Part shown: positions 24,918 to 32,409 of the stretch, in pieces
Numbering within the stretch: the first letter of the stretch is position 1
Layout: every line of letters begins with the position of its first letter
From: Mesorhizobium sp. M9A.F.Ca.ET.002.03.1.2
Lineage (GTDB): Bacteria; Pseudomonadota; Alphaproteobacteria; Rhizobiales; Rhizobiaceae
Direction: 5' to 3'
Length of the DNA stretch: 64,000 nucleotides
NCBI RefSeq assembly: GCF_003952365.1
Contig: NZ_CP034443.1
Location: 3,837,001 to 3,901,000, forward strand
The notes under the pieces: model-generated
What the model was told of the DNA's origin: nothing
What the model saw: the letters and a program-made list of their open reading frames with translations, nothing else
Database searches by the model: none
Made by a program: the position numbers and the translations under genes

Positions 24918-24990
24918 GTTCCACAAAAGCCTGCCCTCGGGCTTGACCCGAGGGTGTCCACGGTTTTGCGGCGAGGACCTGTGGCAAAAC
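24918..24990. repeat. Intergenic mosaic repeat between cycJ and cycK
   Basis: The core CTCGGGCTTGACCCGAG is an inverted repeat and is nearly the same as CCCGGGCTTGATCCGAG near 30095. Both are followed by GGTG and a GGTTTTG/GGCTTTG stretch, then end in CCAAAAC- or GCAAAAC-like sequence. It looks like the rhizobial intergenic mosaic elements. Confidence 0.65.
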
Positions 24991-25011
24991 AAAAACCTGG
25001 GTATGGCCACA

Positions 25012-27003
25012 ATGGTTGAAACCGGACATTTCGCCCTGGTCCTGGCGTTCGCGCTGGCGTTGGTGCAGACGCTGGTGCCGTTCTTCGGCGCACGGATGAA
25101 CAACCGCAAGATGATGGCCGTCGGCGGTCCGGTCGCGGTGACCGGCTTTGCCTTGACCGCTCTGTCCTTTGCGGCGCTGACGATAGCCTATGCGACGTCC
25201 GATTTTTCGGTGGCCAACGTCTGGGAGAATTCGCATTCGGCGCAGCCGCTGATTTACAAGATCACCGGCACCTGGGGCAATCACGAGGGCTCGATGCTGC
25301 TCTGGGTGCTGATCCTGACCTTCTTCGGCGCGCTCGTCGCTGCTTTCGGCAGCAATCTTCCCGCGACGCTTCGAGCCAATGTGCTGGCCGTGCAAGGGGC
25401 GATCGGCGCCACCTTCTTCCTGTTCATCCTGGCGACGTCCAACCCGTTTGCCAGGCTCAATCCGGCGCCGATCGAAGGCCGCGATCTCAATCCGATCCTG
25501 CAGGATCTCGGCCTCGCCATCCATCCGCCGCTGCTCTATCTCGGCTATGTCGGCTTTTCGATCTGCTTTTCCTTCTCGGTCGCGGCCCTCATCGAAGGCC
25601 GCATCGATGCGTCCTGGGCGCGCTGGGTGCGGCCATGGACGCTGGTCGCCTGGATGTTCCTGACCGGCGGCATCGCCATGGGCTCCTACTGGGCCTATTA
25701 CGAGCTCGGCTGGGGTGGTTTCTGGTTCTGGGACCCGGTCGAGAACGCCTCCTTCATGCCATGGCTGGCGGGCACGGCGCTGCTCCATTCGGCGATCGTG
25801 ATGGAAAAGCGCTCGGCCCTGAAGATCTGGACGCTGTTGCTGGCGATCCTGACCTTCTCGCTGTCGCTGCTCGGCACCTTCCTGGTGCGCTCCGGCGTGC
25901 TGACCTCCGTCCACGCCTTCGCCACCGATCCGACGCGCGGTGTGTTCATTCTCTGCATCCTGACGCTGTTCATCGGCGGATCGTTGGCGTTGTTCGCCGT
26001 TCGCGCCTCGAGGTTGACGGCCGGCGGCTTGTTTCATCCGATTTCGCGCGAAGGGGCGCTGGTTCTCAACAACCTGTTCCTGACCACGGCCACTGCCACC
26101 GTGCTGATCGGCACGCTGTATCCGCTGGTGGTCGAGGCCGTTTCAGCCGACAAGATTTCGGTCGGCGCGCCGTTCTTCAACCTGACATTCGGCCCGCTGA
26201 TGGTGCCGCTTCTGGCCATGGTTCCGTTCGGGCCGCTGCTGGCCTGGAAGCGCGGCGATATTCTCGCCGTCGCCCAGCGCCTGATGACGGCCTTCGCCGT
26301 AGCGCTTCTGGCCGTGCTGGTGACAGCCTTGTTCATCGACGGCGCGTCGGTGTTCGCCGCACTTGGCGTCGGCCTGGCCGTCTGGCTGATCTGCGGCGCG
26401 CTCACCGATATTGCCGTCAAGTCCGGCTTTGGCACTGTCGCGCCCGGCACCATGCTCAGGCGCTTCGCCGGCCTGCCGCGTTCGGTTTTCGGCACCGCGC
26501 TCGCCCATCTCGGCCTCGGGCTGACGACGCTGGGCATCGTCGGCACGCTTTGCTTCGGCACCGAGAAGATACTGTCGATGCATGCGGGCGAGGACGTACA
26601 ACTGTCCGGCCACACGCTGCGTTTCGAAGGGCTCTATCCGGCCCAGGGGCCTAATTACAGCGAGGATCGCGGCCGCTTCGCCCTGCTCGGCGCCGATGGA
26701 AGCACATCAGCTGTAATCACCTCGGCCAAGCGCTCCTATCCGGCCCGACAGATGACGACGACCGAGTCCGGTATCAAGACGATTGGGTTCAGCCAGCTCT
26801 ACCTCTCGCTCGGCGACGAGGGGACCGACGGCTCCGTCGTGGTGCGGCTGTGGTGGAAGCCGCTGGTGACGCTGATCTGGGGTGGCGGTCTTGTTATGAT
26901 GGCAGGTGCCGCGATGTCGCTCATGGACCGGCGCCTGCGCGTCGGAGCACCGTCCCGCCGCCGCAAGCCGTCGGGCGCTGTGCCTTCCGCGAGCCTGCCA
27001 TGA
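25012..27003 (+). CDS. cycK: Cytochrome c haem lyase subunit CcmF/CycK
   Basis: The protein has about 663 residues and some 14-15 membrane helices. The tryptophan-rich WWD region is clear ([19 protein letters not shown]), as are conserved periplasmic histidines ([16 protein letters not shown]). CcmF joins reduced haem from CcmE to the CxxCH of apocytochromes together with CcmH. I prefer ATG 25012 ([13 protein letters not shown]), which matches usual family starts. ATG 25003 would add three residues and longer versions run into the repeat. Its stop overlaps the cycL start (ATGA). Confidence 0.93.
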   Translation: MVETGHFALVLAFALALVQTLVPFFGARMNNRKMMAVGGPVAVTGFALTALSFAALTIAYATSDFSVANVWENSHSAQPLIYKITGTWGNHEGSMLLWVLILTFFGALVAAFGSNLPATLRANVLAVQGAIGATFFLFILATSNPFARLNPAPIEGRDLNPILQDLGLAIHPPLLYLGYVGFSICFSFSVAALIEGRIDASWARWVRPWTLVAWMFLTGGIAMGSYWAYYELGWGGFWFWDPVENASFMPWLAGTALLHSAIVMEKRSALKIWTLLLAILTFSLSLLGTFLVRSGVLTSVHAFATDPTRGVFILCILTLFIGGSLALFAVRASRLTAGGLFHPISREGALVLNNLFLTTATATVLIGTLYPLVVEAVSADKISVGAPFFNLTFGPLMVPLLAMVPFGPLLAWKRGDILAVAQRLMTAFAVALLAVLVTALFIDGASVFAALGVGLAVWLICGALTDIAVKSGFGTVAPGTMLRRFAGLPRSVFGTALAHLGLGLTTLGIVGTLCFGTEKILSMHAGEDVQLSGHTLRFEGLYPAQGPNYSEDRGRFALLGADGSTSAVITSAKRSYPARQMTTTESGIKTIGFSQLYLSLGDEGTDGSVVVRLWWKPLVTLIWGGGLVMMAGAAMSLMDRRLRVGAPSRRRKPSGAVPSASLP

Positions 27004-27464
27004 CCGCAAGATTTTCGCTGGCCTCGCTGATCCTGCTGCTGACGCTGTTGTTTGCCGGCGCCGCACTCGCGGTGAAGCCCGATGAGGTTCTGGCCGACCC
27101 GGCGCTCGAGGCGCGGGCGCGGACGCTTTCGGAGGAGCTGCGCTGCATGGTTTGCCAGAACCAGTCGATCGACGAATCCGATGCCGACCTTGCCCGCGAC
27201 CTGCGGGTGCTGGTGCGGCAGCGCCTCGTCGCCGGCGACACCGACCGGCAGGTGATCGACTACATCGTTTCCCGCTATGGCGAGTTCGTGCTGTTGAAGC
27301 CGCGCTTCAGCCTGCGCAATGCGTTGCTGTGGGGCACGCCGGTCCTTCTGCTCGTTGCCGGCGGGATTTTCATCGTGCTGGCCGCCCGGTCGCGCCGTGC
27401 GACGGCAACCAACGCGTTGACCGCCGAGGAGCAGGCGGCGCTGGACAAGATGCTGGGTGACTAA
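27000..27464 (+). CDS. cycL: Cytochrome c maturation thioredoxin-like protein CcmH/CycL
   Basis: The 154-residue protein has a signal peptide (residues 1-24), the redox motif LRCMVCQN with Cys49 and Cys52, and a C-terminal membrane anchor (about residues 103-127). CcmH reduces the CxxCH cysteines of apocytochromes. The start overlaps the cycK stop by four bases. A palindromic element begins directly after the TAA and probably ends the operon. Confidence 0.95.
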   Translation: MTARFSLASLILLLTLLFAGAALAVKPDEVLADPALEARARTLSEELRCMVCQNQSIDESDADLARDLRVLVRQRLVAGDTDRQVIDYIVSRYGEFVLLKPRFSLRNALLWGTPVLLLVAGGIFIVLAARSRRATATNALTAEEQAALDKMLGD

Positions 27465-27567
27465 CGCATCGGCCCGAAAATCGGAATCGATTTTCGGAAA
27501 GCACGATGCGCAGATTCAAGGTGTTAGAGCGTACTTTGTGCGTCCAAATGGACGCACGTCGCTCTAA
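27465..27567. repeat. Composite palindromic repeat element between cycL and the toxin gene
   Basis: Two palindromes lie side by side. The first (27465-27510) has outer arms CGCATCG / CGATGCG and inner arms CGAAAATCG / CGATTTTCG. The second (27524-27567) has TTAGAGCG / CGCTCTAA outside and TGCGTCC / GGACGCA inside. The second resembles 3041-3078. The stop codon of the convergent toxin gene lies in its outer arm. Confidence 0.75.
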
Positions 27568-27872
27568 TTCGGCCATTCCTCCGGCGGCCAGTCCCGCGAC
27601 GTGTGAATGACGTGCAAGATAACGACGCTCTCACGGCCGGCGATCGGCCCCAACTGATAGGCAATGATGTAGGGCAGGCGGCTGATGGGCTGCTCATAGG
27701 TGCCTGTTATCCGGCCAGGCCGGCCAGTCGCCATGTCGCCAAGACGCTGGCCCGCTTCGCGAATGCGATCGGCGAGACGTCTGGCGGCGGCAGGATTGTC
27801 CCGCGCGATAAAGGTGACCTGCTGTTTGATGTCGTCCAGTGCTTCTCGCGACCAGGTGACAAACCGCTTCAC
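27564..27872 (-). CDS. RelE/ParE family toxin
   Basis: The 102-residue protein matches the RelE/ParE superfamily: FVTWSREALDDIKQQVTFIARDNPAAARRLADRI, read as two stretches, then PISRLPYIIAYQLG and SVVILHVIHTSRDWPPE. ParE members inhibit gyrase and RelE members cut mRNA. Sequence alone does not decide which. It overlaps the antitoxin gene by four bases. Its stop codon is formed by a palindromic repeat. Confidence 0.88.
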   Translation of the reverse strand: MKRFVTWSREALDDIKQQVTFIARDNPAAARRLADRIREAGQRLGDMATGRPGRITGTYEQPISRLPYIIAYQLGPIAGRESVVILHVIHTSRDWPPEEWPN

Positions 27873-28138
27873 GCCTTGCCTGCGCGCTTGGCTTCTGCCG
27901 CTTCGATTATGGCGTCGATTTCCGCCATGGCTTCGTCGTGGGGCACGACACGGCCTGCCGCCGCGTCGGCCACGCCGCGTTTGATACCTTCGAAGATCTC
28001 AAGCTCGCGATCGACATAGGCCGAAACCGCCTCAGCCGCGAGGAAGGATTTGCTGCGCCGGGTGGCGGCGGCGATCCGCTCAAGCTTCAGCTTGGTCTCG
28101 GACGAAACCCGAATTGTCATGGTCGTGCTTGCTGTCAT
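27869..28138 (-). CDS. Ribbon-helix-helix antitoxin (ParD/CopG type)
   Basis: The 89-residue protein has an N-terminal ribbon-helix-helix domain (TMTIRVSSETKLKLERIAAAT, RSKSFLAAEAVSAYV) and an acidic C-terminal helix (DAIIEAAEAKRAGKA) that would block the toxin. The start ATG 28138 (MTASTTMTIRV) is chosen because the RHH strand follows; 28120 is an alternative and the longer open frame is not protein-like. The pair should repress its own promoter. A TTGTACAC stretch lies just upstream (28160-28170 region). The module sits between cycL and degP. Confidence 0.85.
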   Translation of the reverse strand: MTASTTMTIRVSSETKLKLERIAAATRRSKSFLAAEAVSAYVDRELEIFEGIKRGVADAAAGRVVPHDEAMAEIDAIIEAAEAKRAGKA

Positions 28139-28334
28139 GGTGAAAGCCTTGTGCTGAACTGTGTACAACATAGGACAGCAGGCGGGCGCAACCAAGGGAT
28201 TGTGTGCCCTTGCCGCCGCAAACATTACCAAAGTTTCATGCACCGGAAATGGCGCCGTAATGTGCGCCCCTCTATTTCTCATGGCCGAGGATGCCGACCG
28301 AAGCGCATCCCTCTTGAAAGAGGATACGAGACCC

Positions 28335-29873
28335 ATGAACATTGCCCCCAATTCATATCCCCGCACCCGCAAACGCCTGATGGCTGCCGCCGCTTCAATG
28401 GCCGTTGCCGGCGCGATCGGCTTCGGCGCGGTTGCCACCGGGACAGTCCCGGTCCTGGCGGAGGCCGTGCGTGTCGAGGCGCCGCAGGTCCCGAGCTTCG
28501 CCGATGTGGTCGAGCGCGTTTCGCCGGCTGTCGTCAGTGTCCGTGTCAAAGCCAAGATCGAATCGACCGCCGACGACGGCTCCGACCAGCCCGACGGTTT
28601 CGGTAATCTTCCCGACGATCCGCAATTGCGGCGCTTCTTCAGGGAGTTCCGTGGCTTTGGCGATCAGGATCGCCAGGATGGGATGCGGCGTTTCGGACGC
28701 CGTGACCACCAAAACCGCCAGCCGCGGCCGGTGGCGCAAGGATCCGGTTTCTTCATTTCCGAGGATGGCTACATCGTCACCAACAACCACGTCGTCGGAG
28801 AAGGCTCGTCATTCACCGTGGTGATGCATGACGGGAAGGAACTTGACGCCAAGCTGGTCGGCACCGATCCGCGCACCGATCTCGCCGTGCTCAAGGTCGA
28901 AGGCGACGGCAAGTTCACCTATGTCGACTTCGCCGATGATTCCAAGGTTCGCGTTGGCGACTGGGTCGTGGCCGTCGGCAATCCGTTCGGCCTCGGCGGC
29001 ACGGTCACCGCCGGCATCGTCTCGGCCCGTGGCCGCGATATCGGCGCCGGCCCCTATGACGATTTCATCCAGATCGATGCGTCGGTGAACCGCGGCAGTT
29101 CGGGCGGCCCGACCTTCAATCTCAACGGCCAGGTCGTCGGCATCAACACCGCGATCTTCTCGCCGTCCGGCGGCAACGTCGGCATTGCCTTCGACATTCC
29201 TGCCTCGACGGCAAAGCAGGTTGTGCAGGATCTGATGAAGAATGGCACTGTCCAGCGCGGCTGGCTTGGCGTCGAGATCCAGCCCGTCACCTCTGAAATC
29301 GCCGAATCGCTCGGGCTGAAGTCCGACAAGGGTGCGCTCGTTTCCAGCGCCCAGGACGATGGCCCCGGCAAGAAGGCCGGCATATCATCTGGTGACGTGA
29401 TCACCCAGGTGGACGGCAAGGATGTCGCTTCGCCGAAGGAACTCGCCCGTCTGATCGGCGCCTACCAGCCCGGCAAGCCGGTCGACGTCACGCTCTGGCG
29501 TGATGGCAAGAGTGAAACCGTCAAGGTCGATCTCGGCACGCTGCCCTCGAGCGACAAGCAGGCCTCGGCCGAGCAACAGCCTTCCGTTCCGCCAGCGGCC
29601 GATACGCTGGCTGATCTCGGCCTCACCGTCACCAGGTCCGACGATGGCAAGGGGCTGGTGGTAACCGATGTCGACCCCGACAGCGATGCCGCCGATCGCG
29701 GCATCCAGCCCGGCGACATCATCACCTCGGTCAATTCGACTGAGGTCAATGGCACCGACGACGTCGCCAGGGCCATGGCCGACGCCGTGAAGTCCGGCCG
29801 CAAGGCGGTGCTGATGCAGATCAGCCGCGACGACAGCAACCGCTTCGTCGCGCTGCCTGTCGCCAAGGGCTGA
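28335..29873 (+). CDS. degP: Periplasmic serine protease/chaperone of the DegP/HtrA family
   Basis: From ATG 28335 (GAGG upstream) the protein has 512 residues: a signal sequence (about 1-43), a trypsin-like domain with His152 (NNHVV), Asp182 (DPRTDLAV) and Ser256 (NRGSSGGP), then two PDZ domains (GWLGVEIQPVTSEIAESLGL and LADLGLTVTRSD regions). An Asp/Arg/Gln-rich loop at residues 78-130 corresponds to the LA loop of DegP. It degrades or refolds damaged envelope proteins. In other rhizobia I recall degP right after cycHJKL. Here a toxin-antitoxin pair lies between them. Confidence 0.93.
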   Translation: MNIAPNSYPRTRKRLMAAAASMAVAGAIGFGAVATGTVPVLAEAVRVEAPQVPSFADVVERVSPAVVSVRVKAKIESTADDGSDQPDGFGNLPDDPQLRRFFREFRGFGDQDRQDGMRRFGRRDHQNRQPRPVAQGSGFFISEDGYIVTNNHVVGEGSSFTVVMHDGKELDAKLVGTDPRTDLAVLKVEGDGKFTYVDFADDSKVRVGDWVVAVGNPFGLGGTVTAGIVSARGRDIGAGPYDDFIQIDASVNRGSSGGPTFNLNGQVVGINTAIFSPSGGNVGIAFDIPASTAKQVVQDLMKNGTVQRGWLGVEIQPVTSEIAESLGLKSDKGALVSSAQDDGPGKKAGISSGDVITQVDGKDVASPKELARLIGAYQPGKPVDVTLWRDGKSETVKVDLGTLPSSDKQASAEQQPSVPPAADTLADLGLTVTRSDDGKGLVVTDVDPDSDAADRGIQPGDIITSVNSTEVNGTDDVARAMADAVKSGRKAVLMQISRDDSNRFVALPVAKG

Positions 29874-29940
29874 CGTCCCAGACTTTTCCGGTGCGGTGGT
29901 TTCAAACACCCCCGGGGCCGCCGCATGGGAAAGCACGGGC

Positions 29941-30006
29941 CGGAACAGGTTAGTCAGTCATCCTGTTCCGCTCCTGCGGCAGCGGGCTCCCATCGCCCGC
30001 TGCCGC
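29941..30006. repeat. Two adjacent perfect inverted repeats downstream of degP
   Basis: CGGAACAGG / CCTGTTCCG (29941-29970) is followed by GCGGCAGCGGGC / GCCCGCTGCCGC (29976-30006). Either could end degP transcription, though no T tract follows. Confidence 0.65.
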
Positions 30007-30013
30007 TCGACAG

Positions 30014-30145
30014 AGCATGTCGCCCAAAAGTGTGCAGCGGTTTTGGGAGAACGACATGCTCAAATAAAGAGGCATGTCGCCCAAAAGCTTGCCCCCGGGC
30101 TTGATCCGAGGGTGCCGGTGGCTTTGGGGCAACGACATTCCAAAA
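30014..30145. repeat. Two related intergenic repeat units, tandem
   Basis: Unit 1 (30014-30060) runs from AGCATGTCG to CGACATGCT. Unit 2 (30072-30145) starts with the same GCATGTCGCCCAAAAG and ends CGACATTCC. It contains the GGGCTTGATCCGAGGGTG segment shared with 24918-24990. With the preceding palindromes they fill most of the 384-base degP-response regulator gap. Confidence 0.7.
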
Positions 30146-30257
30146 CAAAGACTTACTGCGTATCCTTGAATCACTTTGTTCGCGATACGCCCTGGTGAAG
30201 GCCACGAAGCATATGCCGGCCACTCAATCTTCCAGCGAAATCGCGTATAACGGCTCC

Positions 30258-30932
30258 ATGAAGATTCTCGTCATAGAAGACGATCGCGAAGCGGCCGACT
30301 ATCTCCAGAAAGCCTTCACCGAGGCTGGCCACACGGCGCATGTCGCCGGCGACGGCGAAACCGGCTTCGCACTCGCCGATGCTGGCGATTATGACGTGAT
30401 GGTCGTCGACCGCATGATGCCGCGCCGCGATGGCCTGTCGGTCATCGCCGGTCTGCGCTCCAGGGGCAACACGACGCCGGTGCTGATCCTTTCGGCGCTC
30501 GGCGAAGTCGACGATCGGGTCACCGGCTTGCGCGCCGGTGGCGACGATTATCTGACCAAGCCCTATGCCTTCTCCGAGCTCTTGGCCCGAGTCGAGGTGC
30601 TGAACCGCCGCGCCAGCGCCAGGGAAGCCGAAACCGTCTACCGGGTCGGCGATCTCGAACTCGACAGGCTCTCCCATTCGGTGCGGCGCGCGGGGCGCGA
30701 GATCACACTGCAGCCGCGCGAGTTCCGCCTGCTCGAATATCTGATGCGCCATGCCGGCCAGGTGGTGACGCGCACCATGCTGCTGGAAAATGTCTGGGAC
30801 TACCATTTCGATCCGCAGACCAACGTCATCGACGTTCACGTCTCGCGGCTGCGCGGCAAGATCGAGAAGGGTTTCGACAAGCCGATCCTGCACACGGTTC
30901 GCGGCGCCGGCTATATGCTCAAGAGCGGGTAG
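30258..30932 (+). CDS. OmpR-type response regulator of a second two-component system
   Basis: From ATG 30258 the protein has 224 residues. The receiver has acidic E7-D8-D9, phospho-acceptor Asp51 (VVDRMMPRRDG), switch residue in LSALG and Lys in LTKPY. A winged-helix domain with ITLQPREFRLLEYLM and TNVIDVHVSRLRGKIEKG follows. The kinase gene begins one base after its stop. It resembles the CopR/QseB-like regulators found next to glnE in S. meliloti. The signal and targets are unknown; proximity to degP hints at envelope stress. Confidence 0.88.
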   Translation: MKILVIEDDREAADYLQKAFTEAGHTAHVAGDGETGFALADAGDYDVMVVDRMMPRRDGLSVIAGLRSRGNTTPVLILSALGEVDDRVTGLRAGGDDYLTKPYAFSELLARVEVLNRRASAREAETVYRVGDLELDRLSHSVRRAGREITLQPREFRLLEYLMRHAGQVVTRTMLLENVWDYHFDPQTNVIDVHVSRLRGKIEKGFDKPILHTVRGAGYMLKSG

Positions 30933-30933
30933 C

Positions 30934-32409
30934 ATGGCTCTTTCCGTGCCGGCCATCATGAGGACGACGGCAGCGCGGCTTTCGGCGCTCTATCTCCTGC
31001 TGTTCGCCATCTGCGCGGTGCTGCTAGTCTTGTACATGACCTCGCTGTCGGCGCGCATGCTGACCGCGCAGACGCAGGAGACCATCAACGACGAAGTGCT
31101 CGGTCTCGCCCGGGCCTATCAGCGCGGCGGCCTGCCGGTGCTGGTACGTGTGGTCGAACAGCGCTCCCGCCAGCCGGGAGCCAATCTCTACCTGATCGCC
31201 GACGTCAACGGCCAGATCCTGACCGGAAACGTGCAAAGCCTGGAGCCGGGCGTTCTCGAGGCGGAGGGCTGGACCACTCGTCCGTTCTCCTACCGGCGTT
31301 TCGGCGAGGGCGAGCTCGAGCGGCAACGTAACCCGGCGTCCGATCAGAACGAAATGCAATCCAGCGAGAGCGAAGTGCAGGCGGAAGGCGAGAAGGGCCA
31401 TAACGCCATTGCACTGGTGCTGCGCCTGCCGAACCAGATGATCATGCTGGTCGGTCGCGACCTCGGCGAGCCGGAACGGTTCCGCGCCGTCATCCGCCGC
31501 GCCCTGATGCTGGCGCTGGGCATGATGGGCCTTGGCGGGCTTCTGATCTGGTTCTTTGTCGGACGCGCGGCGCTGAAGCGCATCGATTCGGTGTCGGAGG
31601 CCAGCCGCCGCATCATGGGCGGTGACCTTTCCGGCCGGCTGCCGGTCACCGGGGCAGGCGACGAGTTCGACCGGCTCTCCGAAAACCTCAACTCCATGCT
31701 GGCCAGGATCGCGACGCTCAACGAAGGGCTGAAGCAGGTCTCCGACAACATCGCCCACGATTTGAAGACACCGCTGACCAGGCTGCGCAACCGTGCCGAG
31801 GCGACGCTTTCCGGCAAGCACAAGACCATCGACTACCGGCAGGCGTTGGAGGGGACCATCGCCGAATCCGACCAGTTGATAAAGACCTTCAACGCCATCC
31901 TGATGATTTCCAGGCTGGAGGCGGGCTATTCTTCCGAAAGCACCAACCGCGTCGATCTGGCTGCGTCGGTGCGCGATGTCGTCGAGCTCTACGAGCCGGT
32001 AGCGGAGGAGGCTGACGTGACACTCGAGAACTCGGTGCAGGATGCCTTCGTCGTCGAAGGCAATCGCGAGTTGATCGGCCAGGCACTGTCGAACATCGTC
32101 GACAACGCCATCAAATATTCAACCGACTCGACGGCCAAACCGACGGTGCGCGTGGCGCTCGATCGCGTTGGCAGGGAAGTGAGGCTTTCCGTCTCGGACA
32201 ACGGCCAGGGCATTCCCGACGATGCCGACCGCGCCAGGGCGACCGAACGTTTCGTGCGGCTGGAAAAAAGCCGCTCGCAGCCGGGTTCCGGCCTGGGTCT
32301 CAGCCTCGCCAAGGCGATCATGAAGTTCCATAACGGGCGGCTTGATCTTCTGCCCGGCGATCCCGGATTGTCCGTGGTCATGAGTTTTCCCGAACCGGGG
32401 GATCACTGA
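30934..32409 (+). CDS. Sensor histidine kinase partner of the 30.3 kb response regulator
   Basis: The 491-residue kinase has two membrane helices (about 15-37 and 190-212) around a periplasmic domain of about 150 residues, a HAMP domain, His275 in DNIAHDLKTPLTRLRNR and a HATPase domain (NIVDNAIKYS, DNGQGI, GSGLGLSLAKA). This is a PmrB/QseC-like layout. It begins one base after the regulator stop and its TGA overlaps the glnE start, so regulator, kinase and glnE may share a transcript. Confidence 0.88.
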   Translation: MALSVPAIMRTTAARLSALYLLLFAICAVLLVLYMTSLSARMLTAQTQETINDEVLGLARAYQRGGLPVLVRVVEQRSRQPGANLYLIADVNGQILTGNVQSLEPGVLEAEGWTTRPFSYRRFGEGELERQRNPASDQNEMQSSESEVQAEGEKGHNAIALVLRLPNQMIMLVGRDLGEPERFRAVIRRALMLALGMMGLGGLLIWFFVGRAALKRIDSVSEASRRIMGGDLSGRLPVTGAGDEFDRLSENLNSMLARIATLNEGLKQVSDNIAHDLKTPLTRLRNRAEATLSGKHKTIDYRQALEGTIAESDQLIKTFNAILMISRLEAGYSSESTNRVDLAASVRDVVELYEPVAEEADVTLENSVQDAFVVEGNRELIGQALSNIVDNAIKYSTDSTAKPTVRVALDRVGREVRLSVSDNGQGIPDDADRARATERFVRLEKSRSQPGSGLGLSLAKAIMKFHNGRLDLLPGDPGLSVVMSFPEPGDH

